Both the position numbers and the translations under genes were made by a program. Shown here piece after piece: positions 6,943 to 19,204 of a stretch of 37,218 nucleotides of DNA (positions are counted from its first letter, which is position 1; every line of letters starts with the position of its first letter). The DNA comes from an uncultured Sterolibacterium sp. (GTDB lineage Bacteria; Pseudomonadota; Gammaproteobacteria; Burkholderiales; Rhodocyclaceae): positions 1 to 37,218 of the forward strand of contig CAILCO010000088.1 of the NCBI GenBank assembly GCA_903832735.1, given 5' to 3'. The notes under the pieces are model-generated. The model had not been told where the DNA came from. It ran no database searches and saw only the letters and a program-made list of their open reading frames with translations.

Positions 6943-8265
6943 TCAAATATCCATTTTATTATGCCACGATTGTGCTATGTCAAGCAATTCCTCTGTATCG
7001 GTTCCGGACAGTATTCCTTCGCTTACCCGCTCCGCTCCGGATACCCAGACATGGCTGACATGTTCGCGCCCGGCGGCATAGACGAGATGCGAGGCTGGGT
7101 TGAAGCAGGGTTGCAGGCTGGTGTCGTCGAGACGAACGGCGCACAGGTCAGCCTGTTTGCCGATGGCGAGGGAACCGATGCGGCCCTCCAAGCCAAGTGC
7201 GGTGGCGCCTTCCAGGGTCGCCATGCGCAATGCCTGATGGGCGTTCAACACCGTTGCGTCGCCGCTGGCCACTTTGGCCAGCAAGGCAGCCTGGTGCATT
7301 TCCCGGAACAGGTCGAGGCGGTTGTTGCTGGCCGCGCCGTCGCTGCCTAGTCCGACCCTGACGCCGTGTTCGAGCAGGCTCGCGATGGGCGCGATGCCGC
7401 TCGCCAGTTTCATGTTCGAGGTCGGGCAGTGAGCGACGCTGCAACCGTGCAAAGCGAGCAGGGCGATTTCATCCTGTTCGAGATGCACGGCGTGCACGGC
7501 GATCAGGCCCGGCCCGAGCAAACCCAGGCGATGCAATCGCTCCAGGGGGCGGAGGCCATATTGCCTGATGCTCTCGGCGATCTCGGCGCCGGTCTCGTGC
7601 AGATGGATGTGGATGGGCAGATCGAGTTGGTTCGCCAGCGTGACGATACGCTCGAAGGTCTTGTCGCTGACCGTATAAGGAGCGTGCGGCGCCATGCAGA
7701 AGGAGATCAGCGGTTCGTCGCGCAGAGTGTCGCGTGTCGCTAGTCCCTTGGCCAGATAGTCGTCGGCATCGACCGCATAAGCGGTGGGAAATTCGATCAC
7801 CACCATGCCCAGCGTGGCGCGCATGCCTAGCTGCAGAGCCGCCTCGGCCGCGGCTTCTGGATGAAAATACATGTCGCTGAAGCAGGTGATGCCGCCGCGC
7901 AACATCTCGGCGCAGGCCAGCAGGGTTCCGTCGCGGACGAAGGCGGGTGAGACATGGCGGCCCTCGACCGGCCAGATGCGCCGGTTCAGCCAGTCCATCA
8001 ATGCCATGTCATCGGCATATCCCCGGAACAGGGTCATGGCGGCATGAGTGTGCAGGTTCACCAGGCCCGGCAGCAGGACATGCTGGGTCAGGCTGAGCTG
8101 CCGTCTCGGGGCAAAGCGCGTTCTGGCTTCATTGGTCGGCATCAGCGCGACGATACGGCCGGCATTGATGGCCAGGGCATGATGCTCCAGGCACAGGTCG
8201 CGAGGTTCGACCGGAATGATCCAGCGAGCCTCGATCAGGGTATCTATCGTCTGAACTGTCGTCAT
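6943..8265 (-). CDS. mtaD: 5-methylthioadenosine / S-adenosylhomocysteine deaminase (amidohydrolase)
   Basis: A 440-residue TRZ/ATZ-family amidohydrolase. Metal and catalytic residues are visible: NLHTHAAMT (HxH), HLHETGAE, VHAVHLEQDE, VAHCPTSNMKL and LGSDGAASNN. The family deaminates methylthioadenosine or S-adenosylhomocysteine. The neighbouring SAM-dependent UbiG produces S-adenosylhomocysteine, which makes this substrate plausible; guanine-type or other adenosine substrates cannot be excluded. The start at 8265 directly follows the T run of the terminator behind the second OmpA gene. The only Shine-Dalgarno-like stretch, GCGGGG, is the 3' arm of that hairpin. An inserted OmpA gene now separates mtaD from ubiG-gph. 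Confidence 0.85.
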   Translation of the reverse strand: MTTVQTIDTLIEARWIIPVEPRDLCLEHHALAINAGRIVALMPTNEARTRFAPRRQLSLTQHVLLPGLVNLHTHAAMTLFRGYADDMALMDWLNRRIWPVEGRHVSPAFVRDGTLLACAEMLRGGITCFSDMYFHPEAAAEAALQLGMRATLGMVVIEFPTAYAVDADDYLAKGLATRDTLRDEPLISFCMAPHAPYTVSDKTFERIVTLANQLDLPIHIHLHETGAEIAESIRQYGLRPLERLHRLGLLGPGLIAVHAVHLEQDEIALLALHGCSVAHCPTSNMKLASGIAPIASLLEHGVRVGLGSDGAASNNRLDLFREMHQAALLAKVASGDATVLNAHQALRMATLEGATALGLEGRIGSLAIGKQADLCAVRLDDTSLQPCFNPASHLVYAAGREHVSHVWVSGAERVSEGILSGTDTEELLDIAQSWHNKMDI

Positions 8266-8266
8266 A

Positions 8267-8292
8267 GAAAAAACCCCGCACGGGGCGGGGTT
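8267..8292 (-). terminator. Intrinsic terminator abutting the mtaD start codon
   Basis: On the minus strand AACCCCGC, loop CCCGT, GCGGGGTT and a run of six T precede CTATG. It should stop transcription from the second OmpA gene. Its T run ends three bases before the mtaD ATG, so it also masks the only possible mtaD ribosome site. Confidence 0.8.
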
Positions 8293-8313
8293 CGTCGGAA
8301 GCTTAAGTACCGG

Positions 8314-8997
8314 TTACTTGGTGCTGCCCTGGATTTCGATCACCACGCGGCGATGGGGCTCCAGGCATGCGATCAGTTTTGCCCGAGGCAGTTTGTCGTC
8401 GCATTTCGCTACACCCTGCGCCGGTTGGGTCTTGCCGAAGCCCAAGGTCTCGATGGCATTGCCGTCGACACCCTTGGACACGAGATAGGCCTTGACCGCC
8501 TCGGCGCGCTTTTCCGACAGTTGCTGGTTATATACCGCAGCGCCGATCCGGTCGGTGTGTCCGGATATCACGATGAGCTTGATCTGGCCGATGCCGGCCA
8601 GCTTGCTCACGACTTCCTGGTCGATCTGCTCACGGGCGGCGGGCTTCAGGAGCGCTTTGTTGAAATCGAACAGGGCTTTCGCTGCGATCGTGATCACCTT
8701 GGGTGCAGGTGCCGGCGCGGGTGCCGGAGCCGGGAGCGGTGCAGCCGCGACCGGTGTGGCAGGTTCTGCCGCCTTGGGCAGCGCTGCGGGAGGCGCCTCC
8801 TTCTTGACCAGATCAGGATCGCATTCGGCGGTCGCCATCGCCGGTGTCCAGAAGGCGGTGCGCCAGCATAGCCCGAAACCGCTCTTGGCCACGGCGTTGC
8901 GGCCGTCGGTCAGGTAGCCGCCAGGGGTCTGTGCCTGGGCGACTGCGGCAAGACTCAAAATTGCGACCAGGGTCGCCTTGACGGCAGGGGTGCTCAA
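8314..8997 (-). CDS. OmpA-family outer-membrane/peptidoglycan-binding protein, copy 2
   Basis: This 227-residue paralog of copy 1 shares the mature N-terminus (NAVAKSGFGLCWRT, AECDPDLVKKE), an Ala/Pro linker and the OmpA peptidoglycan domain (LFDFNKALL, GHTDRIGAAVYNQQLSEKRA, RRVVIEI). The likely start is TTG at 8997: GGAGG lies eight bases upstream, and the product then opens with a clean signal peptide (STPAVKATLVAILSLAAVAQ). A GTG at 9012 would place the ribosome site inside the gene. A promoter-like pair (TTGTAT, 17 bases, TTAAAT) lies about 70-100 bases upstream on the minus strand. The gene is divergent from gyrA. Confidence 0.85.
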   Translation of the reverse strand: MSTPAVKATLVAILSLAAVAQAQTPGGYLTDGRNAVAKSGFGLCWRTAFWTPAMATAECDPDLVKKEAPPAALPKAAEPATPVAAAPLPAPAPAPAPAPKVITIAAKALFDFNKALLKPAAREQIDQEVVSKLAGIGQIKLIVISGHTDRIGAAVYNQQLSEKRAEAVKAYLVSKGVDGNAIETLGFGKTQPAQGVAKCDDKLPRAKLIACLEPHRRVVIEIQGSTK

Positions 8998-9149
8998 AAT
9001 GTCTTCCTCCACTTGTTGGGTGGCGCTACGGCATGAATTTCAGCCCGTCGCGCGGCGAGGTGATTTAAGCACAAAACTCAAGTAGATACAAACACTAGCA
9101 GAGAACCTTTGTGAGGCTTTGCAATGGGCCGGGAGCAGGGCGCCTCGCC

Positions 9150-9162
9150 ATGATAAAATCTC
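9150..9162 (+). promoter_or_regulatory. Possible gyrA -10 region
   Basis: ATGATAAAAT resembles an extended -10 element about 70 bases before gyrA. I saw no good -35 box at standard spacing, so this is tentative. Confidence 0.3.
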
Positions 9163-9228
9163 CCGCTTTTGCATGGGCTGTCCCACGGGCTGTCCTGCGG
9201 CTAGCATTTTTCAGCGGTAAATTTGAAG

Positions 9229-11802
<2,574 letters not shown>

Positions 11803-11804
11803 TC

Positions 11805-12887
11805 ATGGCACGTGCAATCAACTTCAGCGCCGGTCCTGCCGCGCTGCCCGAGGAAGTACTCCAGACCGCCGCTGCGGAAATGCTCGACTGGCACGGCAGC
11901 GGCCAGTCGGTGATGGAAATGAGCCATCGCGGCAAGGAGTTCATCAGCATCGCTGAGGCCGCAGAGCGCGACCTGCGCGAGTTGCTGGCGATACCTGAAA
12001 ATTACAAAGTCTTGTTCCTCCAGGGCGGGGCTACCCTGCAGTTCGAGATGGTGCCGATCAATCTGCTCGCCGGCAAGGGCAGCGCCGATTACGTCCATAC
12101 CGGGGAATGGGCGAAGAAGGCGATCAAGGAGGCCCGCGCCTTTTGCCAGGTCAACGTCGTCGCGTCCAGCGAGGACAGGAATTTCAGCTACGCGCCGGCG
12201 CAAGGGGATTGGCAGCTCAACAAGGATGCGGCCTACGTCCACTACACTGCCAACGAGACCATAGGCGGCGTCGAGTTTCACTGGGTTCCCGAAACCGGCG
12301 ACGTTCCTCTGGTCGCCGACATGTCCTCCAACCTGATGTCCAGGCCGGTCGATGTGGCGAAGTACGGGCTGATCTACGCCGGGGCGCAGAAGAACATCGG
12401 GCCGGCGGGGCTGACCATCGTCATCGTCCGCGACGACCTGATCGGGCGGGCGGTGCCGACGCCGCCGGCGATGCTCGACTACAAGATTCAGGCGGACAAC
12501 GAATCGATGTTCAATACGCCGCCGACCTATGCCATCTACATTGCCGGACTGGTTTTCCAGTGGCTGAAACGGGCCGGCGGACTGGCCGCCATGGAGACGC
12601 TGAACATTGCCAAGGCGAAGTTGCTCTATGATTTCCTCGACGCCAGCAGCTTCTTCAGGAATCCGGTCGCGAAGGCCGATCGCTCGCGCATGAACGTGCC
12701 GTTCACGCTCGCCGATGCCGCGCTCGATGAGGAATTCCTTAAGGGCGCCAAGGCCCGGGGCATGGTCCAGCTGAAGGGCCATCGCTCGGTCGGCGGCATG
12801 CGCGCCTCGATCTACAATGCCGTGTCCATTTCCAGCGTTGCGACGCTGGTCGATTACATGGCCGAATTCGAGAAAAGCCATGGCTGA
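11805..12887 (+). CDS. serC: Phosphoserine aminotransferase
   Basis: SerC converts 3-phosphohydroxypyruvate and glutamate to phosphoserine, and also acts in pyridoxal phosphate synthesis. The 360-residue class V aminotransferase begins [13 protein letters not shown], contains [10 protein letters not shown] and the PLP lysine in [12 protein letters not shown], and ends with [19 protein letters not shown] precedes the ATG by seven bases. The next gene, serA, starts eight bases before this stop, so the two steps of serine synthesis are translationally linked. A GTG at 11799 is in frame but overlaps the gyrA stop and is less likely. Confidence 0.96.
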   Translation: MARAINFSAGPAALPEEVLQTAAAEMLDWHGSGQSVMEMSHRGKEFISIAEAAERDLRELLAIPENYKVLFLQGGATLQFEMVPINLLAGKGSADYVHTGEWAKKAIKEARAFCQVNVVASSEDRNFSYAPAQGDWQLNKDAAYVHYTANETIGGVEFHWVPETGDVPLVADMSSNLMSRPVDVAKYGLIYAGAQKNIGPAGLTIVIVRDDLIGRAVPTPPAMLDYKIQADNESMFNTPPTYAIYIAGLVFQWLKRAGGLAAMETLNIAKAKLLYDFLDASSFFRNPVAKADRSRMNVPFTLADAALDEEFLKGAKARGMVQLKGHRSVGGMRASIYNAVSISSVATLVDYMAEFEKSHG

Positions 12888-14064
12888 AAAATTCAAGGTA
12901 CAGGTCCTGAACCAGATCTCGGCGCAGGGCTTGAAGCGCCTGCCGGCCGATCTCTATGCCGTAGGCAAGGATCAGGCGCAGCCCGATGCGATCCTGGTCC
13001 GCTCCGCCGACATGCACAAGCTCGACATCCCGGCCAGCGTCCGGGCGATCGGCCGCGCCGGCGCCGGCACCAACAATATCCCGGTGAAGGCGATGTCCGC
13101 GCGCGGCGTGCCGGTGTTCAACGCGCCCGGCGCCAATGCCAATGCGGTCAAGGAACTGGTCATCGCCGGCATGCTCCTGGCGTCGAGGAATTTGCGCGAC
13201 GCACTGGCTTTCGTCGCCGCTCTCGATCCGGCCGATCCAGAGATGGAAAAGAAGGTCGAGGACGGCAAGAAGGCCTTTGCCGGCTTCGAACTCGCGGGCC
13301 ATACCCTCGGGGTCATCGGCCTGGGCAAGATCGGCTGCCTGGTGGCCGACGCCGCGATCAAGCTGGGCATGCATGTGCACGGTTTCGACCCCGAGATTAC
13401 CATCGATGCCGCCTGGAGTCTGCCGGCACAGGTCAAACGGTCCAACAGCGTAGCCGAAGTGCTGAGGGGCGCCGACTTCGTCAGCCTGCATGTGCCGCTG
13501 CTGCCGGCCACGAAGGACCTCATCAATGCCGACAATGTCATGCACATGAAGCACGGCGCGGTGCTGCTCAATTTCTCGCGCGACGGGGTGGTCAATGAGG
13601 CGGCGGTGATCAAGGCGCTGGATGCGAAGAAGCTGGGCGCCTACGTCTGCGATTTTCCCAGCCCCGCGGTCAATCGCCATCCGCGGGTCATCGCCCTGCC
13701 GCATCTTGGCGCGTCGACGGCGGAGGCCGAGGAGAACTGCGCGCTGATGGTCGCCGATCAGCTGCGCGACTATCTGGAGCATGGCAACGTACAGAACGCC
13801 GTGAACTTCCCCAATCTGGTCTTGCCGCGCGAGTCGAACTTCCGCGTCGCCATCGCCAATGCCAATGTTCCCAACATGCTCGGCCAGATTTCGACGGAGA
13901 TGGCCCGGGCGGGCCTGAACATCCATACCATGATGAACAAATCGAAGGCCGACATGGCCTATACCGTGGTTGACGTCGACAGCACCGTGCCCCCGCAGAC
14001 CATTGCCTCGATCGCGGCCATCGAGGGCGTGCTGATGGTGCGCTATCTGCCGCTGGAGGCCTAG
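12880..14064 (+). CDS. serA: D-3-phosphoglycerate dehydrogenase
   Basis: SerA catalyses the first step of serine synthesis, NAD-dependent oxidation of 3-phosphoglycerate. The 394-residue protein has the [12 protein letters not shown] substrate segment, the Rossmann motif GLGKIG (about 146), the catalytic Arg in [10 protein letters not shown], and His in ALPHLGAST. It ends with a single ACT domain ([17 protein letters not shown] to the end, about 320-394), which normally gives serine feedback control. It is the short form without the extra middle domain. The start at 12880 overlaps the serC stop by eight bases. Its adjacency to serC supports the assignment over other 2-hydroxyacid dehydrogenases. 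Confidence 0.93.
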   Translation: MAEKFKVQVLNQISAQGLKRLPADLYAVGKDQAQPDAILVRSADMHKLDIPASVRAIGRAGAGTNNIPVKAMSARGVPVFNAPGANANAVKELVIAGMLLASRNLRDALAFVAALDPADPEMEKKVEDGKKAFAGFELAGHTLGVIGLGKIGCLVADAAIKLGMHVHGFDPEITIDAAWSLPAQVKRSNSVAEVLRGADFVSLHVPLLPATKDLINADNVMHMKHGAVLLNFSRDGVVNEAAVIKALDAKKLGAYVCDFPSPAVNRHPRVIALPHLGASTAEAEENCALMVADQLRDYLEHGNVQNAVNFPNLVLPRESNFRVAIANANVPNMLGQISTEMARAGLNIHTMMNKSKADMAYTVVDVDSTVPPQTIASIAAIEGVLMVRYLPLEA

Positions 14065-14067
14065 CCC

Positions 14068-15150
14068 ATGGCCGAGGCATCCGAGGAACTGGGCCGGCTG
14101 CGTCAGGGCATCGATGCCATCGACCGGCAGGTGCTCGAGCTGATCAACCAGCGGGCACGGCTGGCCCACCGCATCGGCGAGATCAAGCAGGGCAACCTCT
14201 ACCGCCCCGAACGCGAGGCGGCGGTGTTGCGCGGCATCGTCGAGGCCAATCCGGGTCCGCTGCCGGCGCTTGCGGCGCAGCAGATCTTCCGTGAGATCAT
14301 GTCGGCCTGCCTGGCGCTGGAGCAGCCGCTGACCATTGCCTACCTCGGACCCGAGGGCACGTTTTCCGAGGCCGCCGCGCAGAAGCATTTCGGCTCGGCG
14401 CCCAGGCTCACCCCCTTTGCCGCGATCGATGATGCCTTCCGCGCGGTCGAGGCCGGCAATGCCGATTATGCCGTGGTGCCGGTGGAGAATTCCTCCGAGG
14501 GCGCCATCGGCCGCACCCTCGATCTTCTGCTCACGTCGCCCCTGAAGATCTGCGGCGAGGTCAATCTGCGCATCCATCAGAACCTGCTCTCCGCGGCGCC
14601 CGAGCTAGCTTCCGTGCGCCGCCTGTATGCTCACGCACAGTCCCTGGCCCAATGCCACGAATGGCTGAACAAACATCTGGCCCAGCTGCCGCGCGTGCCA
14701 GTGGCGAGCAATGCCGAAGGCGCGCGACTGGCGGCCGAGGATCCCGAGTCCTGTGCCATTGCCGGCGGTGCGGCGGCGGCGCGCTACGGCCTCAAGGTGC
14801 TGGCGGCGAACATCGAGGACGAGCCGAACAACACCACCCGCTTCGCCGTCCTGGCGGCTCACGACGCCAGTCCTTCGGGGCGCGACAAGACCTCCCTGAT
14901 CTGCTCCGCGCAGAATCGTCCCGGCGCGATGCACGCCCTGCTGGCGCCCCTGGCGGAGCACGGCGTGTCGATGACCCGGTTCGAGTCGCGCCCGGCGCGG
15001 GGCTTCGGCGGGGGCCGCTGGGAGTATGTCTTCTACGTCGATGTCGAAGGCCATCAGCAGGATACTGCCGTCGCCCGCGCCCTCGAAGAACTGGCCCAGC
15101 ATGCCGGTTTCGTCAAGATTCTCGGCTCCTATCCGGCCGCCACACCCTGA
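14068..15150 (+). CDS. pheA: Bifunctional chorismate mutase / prephenate dehydratase (P-protein)
   Basis: This enzyme turns chorismate into prephenate and then phenylpyruvate on the route to phenylalanine. Residues 1-88 form an AroQ-type chorismate mutase (LRQGIDAIDRQVLELINQRA, RIGEIKQG, YRPEREAAVL). Prephenate dehydratase follows (YLGPEGTFSEAAA, VPVENSSEGAIG, NTTRF). The C-terminal ACT domain carries the phenylalanine-binding ESRP (TRFESRPARG). Its 360 residues match the family. It begins three bases after serA. Confidence 0.95.
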   Translation: MAEASEELGRLRQGIDAIDRQVLELINQRARLAHRIGEIKQGNLYRPEREAAVLRGIVEANPGPLPALAAQQIFREIMSACLALEQPLTIAYLGPEGTFSEAAAQKHFGSAPRLTPFAAIDDAFRAVEAGNADYAVVPVENSSEGAIGRTLDLLLTSPLKICGEVNLRIHQNLLSAAPELASVRRLYAHAQSLAQCHEWLNKHLAQLPRVPVASNAEGARLAAEDPESCAIAGGAAAARYGLKVLAANIEDEPNNTTRFAVLAAHDASPSGRDKTSLICSAQNRPGAMHALLAPLAEHGVSMTRFESRPARGFGGGRWEYVFYVDVEGHQQDTAVARALEELAQHAGFVKILGSYPAATP

Positions 15151-15161
15151 GGAACGACAGC

Positions 15162-16250
15162 ATGACTCTCGCCGCATTTGCGCCGGCATACGTCCGCGCC
15201 ATTTCCCCCTATCAGCCGGGCAAGCCGATCACCGAACTGGCCCGGGAGATGGGCATTCCCGTCGATAGCATCGTCAAGTTGGCTTCCAACGAGAACCCGC
15301 TGGGCATGAGTCCCAAGGCACGCGCCGCGGTGATCGCGGCGGTCGCGGGCGTGGAGCGCTATCCCGACCAGTTCGATCTTAGCAACGCACTCTCCGAGCG
15401 GCTCGGCCTGCCCATGGAGCGCATCGTGCTCGGCAACGGCTCCAACGACGTGCTCGACCTGGCCGCCAGGGCCTTTCTCGCGCCGGGCCGTTCTTCGGTG
15501 TTCTCGCGCCATGCCTTCGCCGTCTATCCGCTGGCGACCATGTCTGCGGGCGGCGAGTGCATACAGGTGGCGGCCAAGGATTACGGCCACGATCTCGACG
15601 CCATGCTGGCCGCCGTGCGGTCGGACACACGCATCGTCTGGATCGCCAACCCCAACAATCCGACCGGTACCTTCCTCCCCTCCGCCGAACTCAAGGCTTT
15701 CCTGACGGCGCTGTCGCAGGACGTGGTGGTGGTGCTGGACGAGGCCTATAACGAATATCTGCCGACCTCCTTGCGCTCCGACACGGTGGCCTGGCTCGCC
15801 GAATTTCCCAATCTGATCATTACCCGGACCTTCTCCAAAGTCTATGGTTTGGCCGGCTTGCGTGTCGGGTACGCGCTGGCCTCGGCCGAAGTCGCCGACC
15901 TGATGCACCGGGTGCGCCAGCCTTTCAACGTGAATAACCTGGCGCTGGCCGCCGCGCTCGCCGCGCTCGACGACCATGTCTTTCTCGCCGAAAGTTTCGA
16001 CCTCAATCGCCGCGGCATCGAACAGATCCTGGCAGGCCTGAAGCGTCTCGGCCTGGCGCATATCCCCGCGCACGGCAATTTCGTCACCTTCCGCGCCGGC
16101 GATGCGGCACGCGTCAATCAGCGCCTGTTGCAGCAGGGCGTGATCGTGCGCCCGCTGGCCAACTACGGCATGCCCGAGCATCTGCGCGTCACCGTCGGCC
16201 TCGAGTCCGAGAACCTGCGCTTCCTCGATGCGCTGGAAAAGAGCCTGTGA
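15162..16250 (+). CDS. hisC: Histidinol-phosphate aminotransferase
   Basis: A 362-residue class I/II aminotransferase. Visible features are YQPGKPITEL, KLASNENPLGMSP, the PNNPTGT motif (about 164), LDEAYNEY, the PLP lysine in TRTFSKVYGLAGLR (about 224), and VRPLANYGMPEHLRVTVG. HisC performs the histidinol-phosphate transamination, and relatives in this position next to pheA and tyrA also transaminate phenylpyruvate or hydroxyphenylpyruvate. A dual role in Phe/Tyr synthesis is an inference from the neighbours. The ATG at 15162 has GAGGAA upstream, part of which is the pheA stop. Confidence 0.92.
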   Translation: MTLAAFAPAYVRAISPYQPGKPITELAREMGIPVDSIVKLASNENPLGMSPKARAAVIAAVAGVERYPDQFDLSNALSERLGLPMERIVLGNGSNDVLDLAARAFLAPGRSSVFSRHAFAVYPLATMSAGGECIQVAAKDYGHDLDAMLAAVRSDTRIVWIANPNNPTGTFLPSAELKAFLTALSQDVVVVLDEAYNEYLPTSLRSDTVAWLAEFPNLIITRTFSKVYGLAGLRVGYALASAEVADLMHRVRQPFNVNNLALAAALAALDDHVFLAESFDLNRRGIEQILAGLKRLGLAHIPAHGNFVTFRAGDAARVNQRLLQQGVIVRPLANYGMPEHLRVTVGLESENLRFLDALEKSL

Positions 16251-16256
16251 TCCTTC

Positions 16257-17135
16257 GTGTTGCGTAAACTCCTGATCTGCGGCGTCGGCCTGATCGGCGG
16301 CTCCTTCGCCCTGGCGCAAAAGGCCGCCGGCGGTGTCGGCGAAGTCGTCGGCATCGGCCGCAGCCGCGCCACGCTCGACCAGGCGATCGGTCTCGGGGTG
16401 ATCGACCGCGCGGCCGACGACTGGGACGATGCCCTGGCGGACGCAGACCTGATTCTGCTGGCCATGCCGGTCGGCCAGATGGAGGCGGTGCTGCGCGAAC
16501 TGGCGCCGCGGCTGTCGCCGAAGACGCTGATCACCGACGGGGGTAGCACCAAGCGCGATGTCGTCGCCGCCGCCTACCGCGTCCTCGGGGATAAGGTCGG
16601 GCAGTTCGTGCCCGGCCATCCGATCGCCGGCGCCGAGAAGAGCGGCGTCGCCGCCGCCGCCGCCGATCTCTACCGGGGCCGCCGCGTCGTGCTGACGCCG
16701 CTGCCCGAGAACACTCCCGCTGCGCTGGCCAGGGTGCGCGCCGCCTGGGAGGGCTGCGGCGCGGAAGTCAGCGAACTGACCCCGGATGCGCACGACCGGA
16801 CTTTCGCCGCCGTGAGCCACCTGCCGCATCTGCTCGCCTTCGCCCTGGTGCATGAATTCGCCGGCCGCCCCGACTCCGGCCAATTGTTCGGTTTTGCCGC
16901 CGGCGGCTTTCGCGATTTCACCCGCATCGCCAGCAGTCATCCGGAAATGTGGCGCGACATCTGCGTCGCCAATCGCGCGCCGTTGATCGAGGAACTCGAT
17001 GCCTACCTCGCCGAACTGCTGCGCGCCCGGGTGATGCTCGCCGCTGCCGATGGCGCGGCGCTGCAAGCCATGTTCGGCCTGGCCAGGAGCGCGCGCGACG
17101 CCTGGCTGGAGGCTGCGGAGCCGCCCGGCGAATGA
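16257..17135 (+). CDS. tyrA: Prephenate dehydrogenase
   Basis: TyrA oxidatively decarboxylates prephenate to hydroxyphenylpyruvate for tyrosine synthesis; arogenate is an alternative substrate in some bacteria. The 292-residue protein starts with a nucleotide-binding loop ([12 protein letters not shown]) and contains [22 protein letters not shown] (with the catalytic His), [12 protein letters not shown] and [15 protein letters not shown]. There is no ATG at the start: GTG at 16257 or TTG at 16260 begins it, without a clear ribosome site, six bases after hisC. Its TGA overlaps the aroA start (ATGA). Confidence 0.93.
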   Translation: MLRKLLICGVGLIGGSFALAQKAAGGVGEVVGIGRSRATLDQAIGLGVIDRAADDWDDALADADLILLAMPVGQMEAVLRELAPRLSPKTLITDGGSTKRDVVAAAYRVLGDKVGQFVPGHPIAGAEKSGVAAAAADLYRGRRVVLTPLPENTPAALARVRAAWEGCGAEVSELTPDAHDRTFAAVSHLPHLLAFALVHEFAGRPDSGQLFGFAAGGFRDFTRIASSHPEMWRDICVANRAPLIEELDAYLAELLRARVMLAAADGAALQAMFGLARSARDAWLEAAEPPGE

Positions 17136-19096
17136 GCGCATCCCTGGCGTTATCCCCGGCCAGTTGGGCGACCGGCTCGATCCGGCTGCCGGGATCGAAA
17201 AGCATTTCCAATCGCAGCCTGCTGCTCGCGGCCCTGGCCAGCGGCGAGACCGAGATCCGCGGCCTGCTCGAGTCGGAAGACACGCGGGTGATGCTCACCG
17301 CCCTGGCGACGCTGGGCGTCACCATCGTCTCCTGCGGCACCGATGCCTACCGCGTTTTTGGCGTTGCCGGCTGTTTCCCGGTCAAGCAGGCGGATCTCTT
17401 CCTGGGCAATGCCGGTACCGCCTTCCGCTCGCTTACCGCTGCGCTGGCGCTCTCCGGCGGGCATTACCGCCTCTCCGGCGTGGCGCGCATGCACGAGCGG
17501 CCGATTGCCGACCTCGTCGATGCCCTACGCGGCCTGGGTGCCGACATCCGCTACCTGGGCGCCGAAGGCTATCCGCCGCTGGCCATCTTTCCGGCCGCGG
17601 CAGATGCCGGCGGGGAGCGTCGGATCGGGGTGCGCGGCGACGTCTCCTCGCAGTTCCTGACGGCGCTGTTGATGGCCCTGCCCTTGACCGGCCGGGCGGC
17701 GGAAATCGAGGTGATCGGCGAGCTGATCTCCAAGCCCTACGTCGAGATCACCCTGAACCTGATGTCGCGCTTCGGCATCGAGGTCAGGCGTTCCGGCTGG
17801 CAGAAGTTCGCCATTGCGCCCGGGCAGGGCGGCAAAAGCCCGGGCCTGCTCACCGTCGAAGGCGATGCCTCGTCGGCTTCGTATTTCCTCGCCGCCGGAG
17901 CGATAGCCGGCGGCCCGGTGCGCGTCGACGGCATCGGCAGGAGCAGCATCCAGGGCGATCTGCGTTTCGCCGAGGTGCTGCAGCAGATGGGTGCGGAAGT
18001 CGACTTGGGCGACCATCATGTCGTGGTCCGCGCGCCCAGATGCGGCAAGCTCAGGGCCATCGACGCCGATCTCAATCACATACCCGATGCGGCGATGACC
18101 CTGGCGGTGCTCGCGCTGTTCGCCGATGGGGTTTCCACCCTGCGCAATATCGCCAGCTGGCGGGTCAAGGAGACCGACCGGATCGCGGCCATGGCGACCG
18201 AACTGACCAAGCTCGGCGCCACGGTGGAGGCGGGCGCGGATTATCTTTCGGTGACGCCGCCCGCCGTTCTCAAGCGCGATGTCGCCATCGACACCTACGA
18301 TGATCACCGCATGGCGATGTGCTTTTCGCTGGTCTGCCTAGGTGGCGTGCCGTTGGTGATCAACGACCCTGGCTGCGTGGCCAAGACCTATCCCGGCTAC
18401 TTTGCCGACTTCGCCCGGATCGCAACGCCGGTGATCGCGATCGACGGTCCCTCGGCTTCCGGCAAGGGTACGGTCGCCGCGCTCGTGGCCGAGCACCTCG
18501 GCTATCATTATCTCGACAGCGGCTCGCTGTATCGCCTGACCGCGCTGGCGGCTGTCCACGCCGGTGTGGCCTGGGACGACGAAGTCCAGGTGGCGGCTAT
18601 CGCCGCGACGCTGCCGGCGCATTTTGCCGAAGCTCGCGTCCTGCTCTCCGGGCAGGACGTCACTGATGCCATCAGGGGCGAGCAATGCTCGCAGGGCGCC
18701 TCCCGGGTGGCGGCACTGCCTGCGGTGCGCGCGGCCCTGCTGGCGCGCCAGCGTGCCTACCGCCAGGCGCCCGGACTGGTAGCGGAAGGCCGCGACATGG
18801 CCTCGGTGGTCTTCCCCGACGCGGTGCTCAAGGTGTTCCTCACGGCGAGCGCCGAAGCGCGCGCCGAACGCCGTTATAAGCAGTTGATCGGGAAAGGGAT
18901 GTCTGCTAACATCGCTACCCTTTTGCAGGATCTTCAGGAGCGGGATGCGCGCGATGCTGCGCGCAGCATCGCGCCCCTGCAACAAGGCGCGGATGCGCTG
19001 CTGCTCGATACGACGGATTTGTCCGTCGAACAGGCGGTGGCGGCAGTGCTGGAATGGCTGAAACAACTACGGCATCCGCGAGCAGCAACGGTTTAA
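17132..19096 (+). CDS. aroA-cmk: Fused EPSP synthase / cytidylate kinase
   Basis: One 654-residue frame holds two enzymes. Residues 1-430 are 3-phosphoshikimate 1-carboxyvinyltransferase of the shikimate pathway: [65 protein letters not shown] and YDDHRMAM. Residues about 432-654 are cytidylate kinase, which phosphorylates CMP and dCMP: P-loop GPSASGKGT (440-448), [35 protein letters not shown] and AERRYKQL. The AroA end FADF joins the kinase within about five residues, so there is no linker and no internal stop. The two genes are usually separate neighbours upstream of rpsA; fusions are known in some betaproteobacteria. The ATG at 17132 overlaps the tyrA stop. Confidence 0.95.
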   Translation: MSASLALSPASWATGSIRLPGSKSISNRSLLLAALASGETEIRGLLESEDTRVMLTALATLGVTIVSCGTDAYRVFGVAGCFPVKQADLFLGNAGTAFRSLTAALALSGGHYRLSGVARMHERPIADLVDALRGLGADIRYLGAEGYPPLAIFPAAADAGGERRIGVRGDVSSQFLTALLMALPLTGRAAEIEVIGELISKPYVEITLNLMSRFGIEVRRSGWQKFAIAPGQGGKSPGLLTVEGDASSASYFLAAGAIAGGPVRVDGIGRSSIQGDLRFAEVLQQMGAEVDLGDHHVVVRAPRCGKLRAIDADLNHIPDAAMTLAVLALFADGVSTLRNIASWRVKETDRIAAMATELTKLGATVEAGADYLSVTPPAVLKRDVAIDTYDDHRMAMCFSLVCLGGVPLVINDPGCVAKTYPGYFADFARIATPVIAIDGPSASGKGTVAALVAEHLGYHYLDSGSLYRLTALAAVHAGVAWDDEVQVAAIAATLPAHFAEARVLLSGQDVTDAIRGEQCSQGASRVAALPAVRAALLARQRAYRQAPGLVAEGRDMASVVFPDAVLKVFLTASAEARAERRYKQLIGKGMSANIATLLQDLQERDARDAARSIAPLQQGADALLLDTTDLSVEQAVAAVLEWLKQLRHPRAATV

Positions 19097-19204
19097 GGCT
19101 TAGCCAGGCCAGCCGGGAATGAAGCATCGAGGTGTCGTCGTGCGCGCCCGCGCCGGCGACTGTTATCAACATACAGCCGCCCCTGCGGCGCTTAGGTTTA
19201 ATTT
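19097..19204 (+). promoter_or_regulatory. rpsA leader with hairpin and no clear Shine-Dalgarno
   Basis: The 108 bases before rpsA end in GGTTTAATTTATG, which lacks a clear Shine-Dalgarno. A GCCGC-CCCT-GCGGC hairpin lies just upstream (about 19171-19184). A structured leader without a good ribosome site is the known basis of S1 self-control in E. coli; the same here is an inference. Confidence 0.4.

Noticed and set aside
12739-14577. 612-codon minus-strand frame opposite serA and pheA
   Set aside because: Both plus-strand genes have full family motifs; the antisense product has none.
15129-17141. Long open frame on the minus strand opposite hisC and tyrA (670 codons)
   Set aside because: It is a shadow of strongly GC-biased third positions in hisC and tyrA; its product is low complexity and both plus-strand genes are clear.
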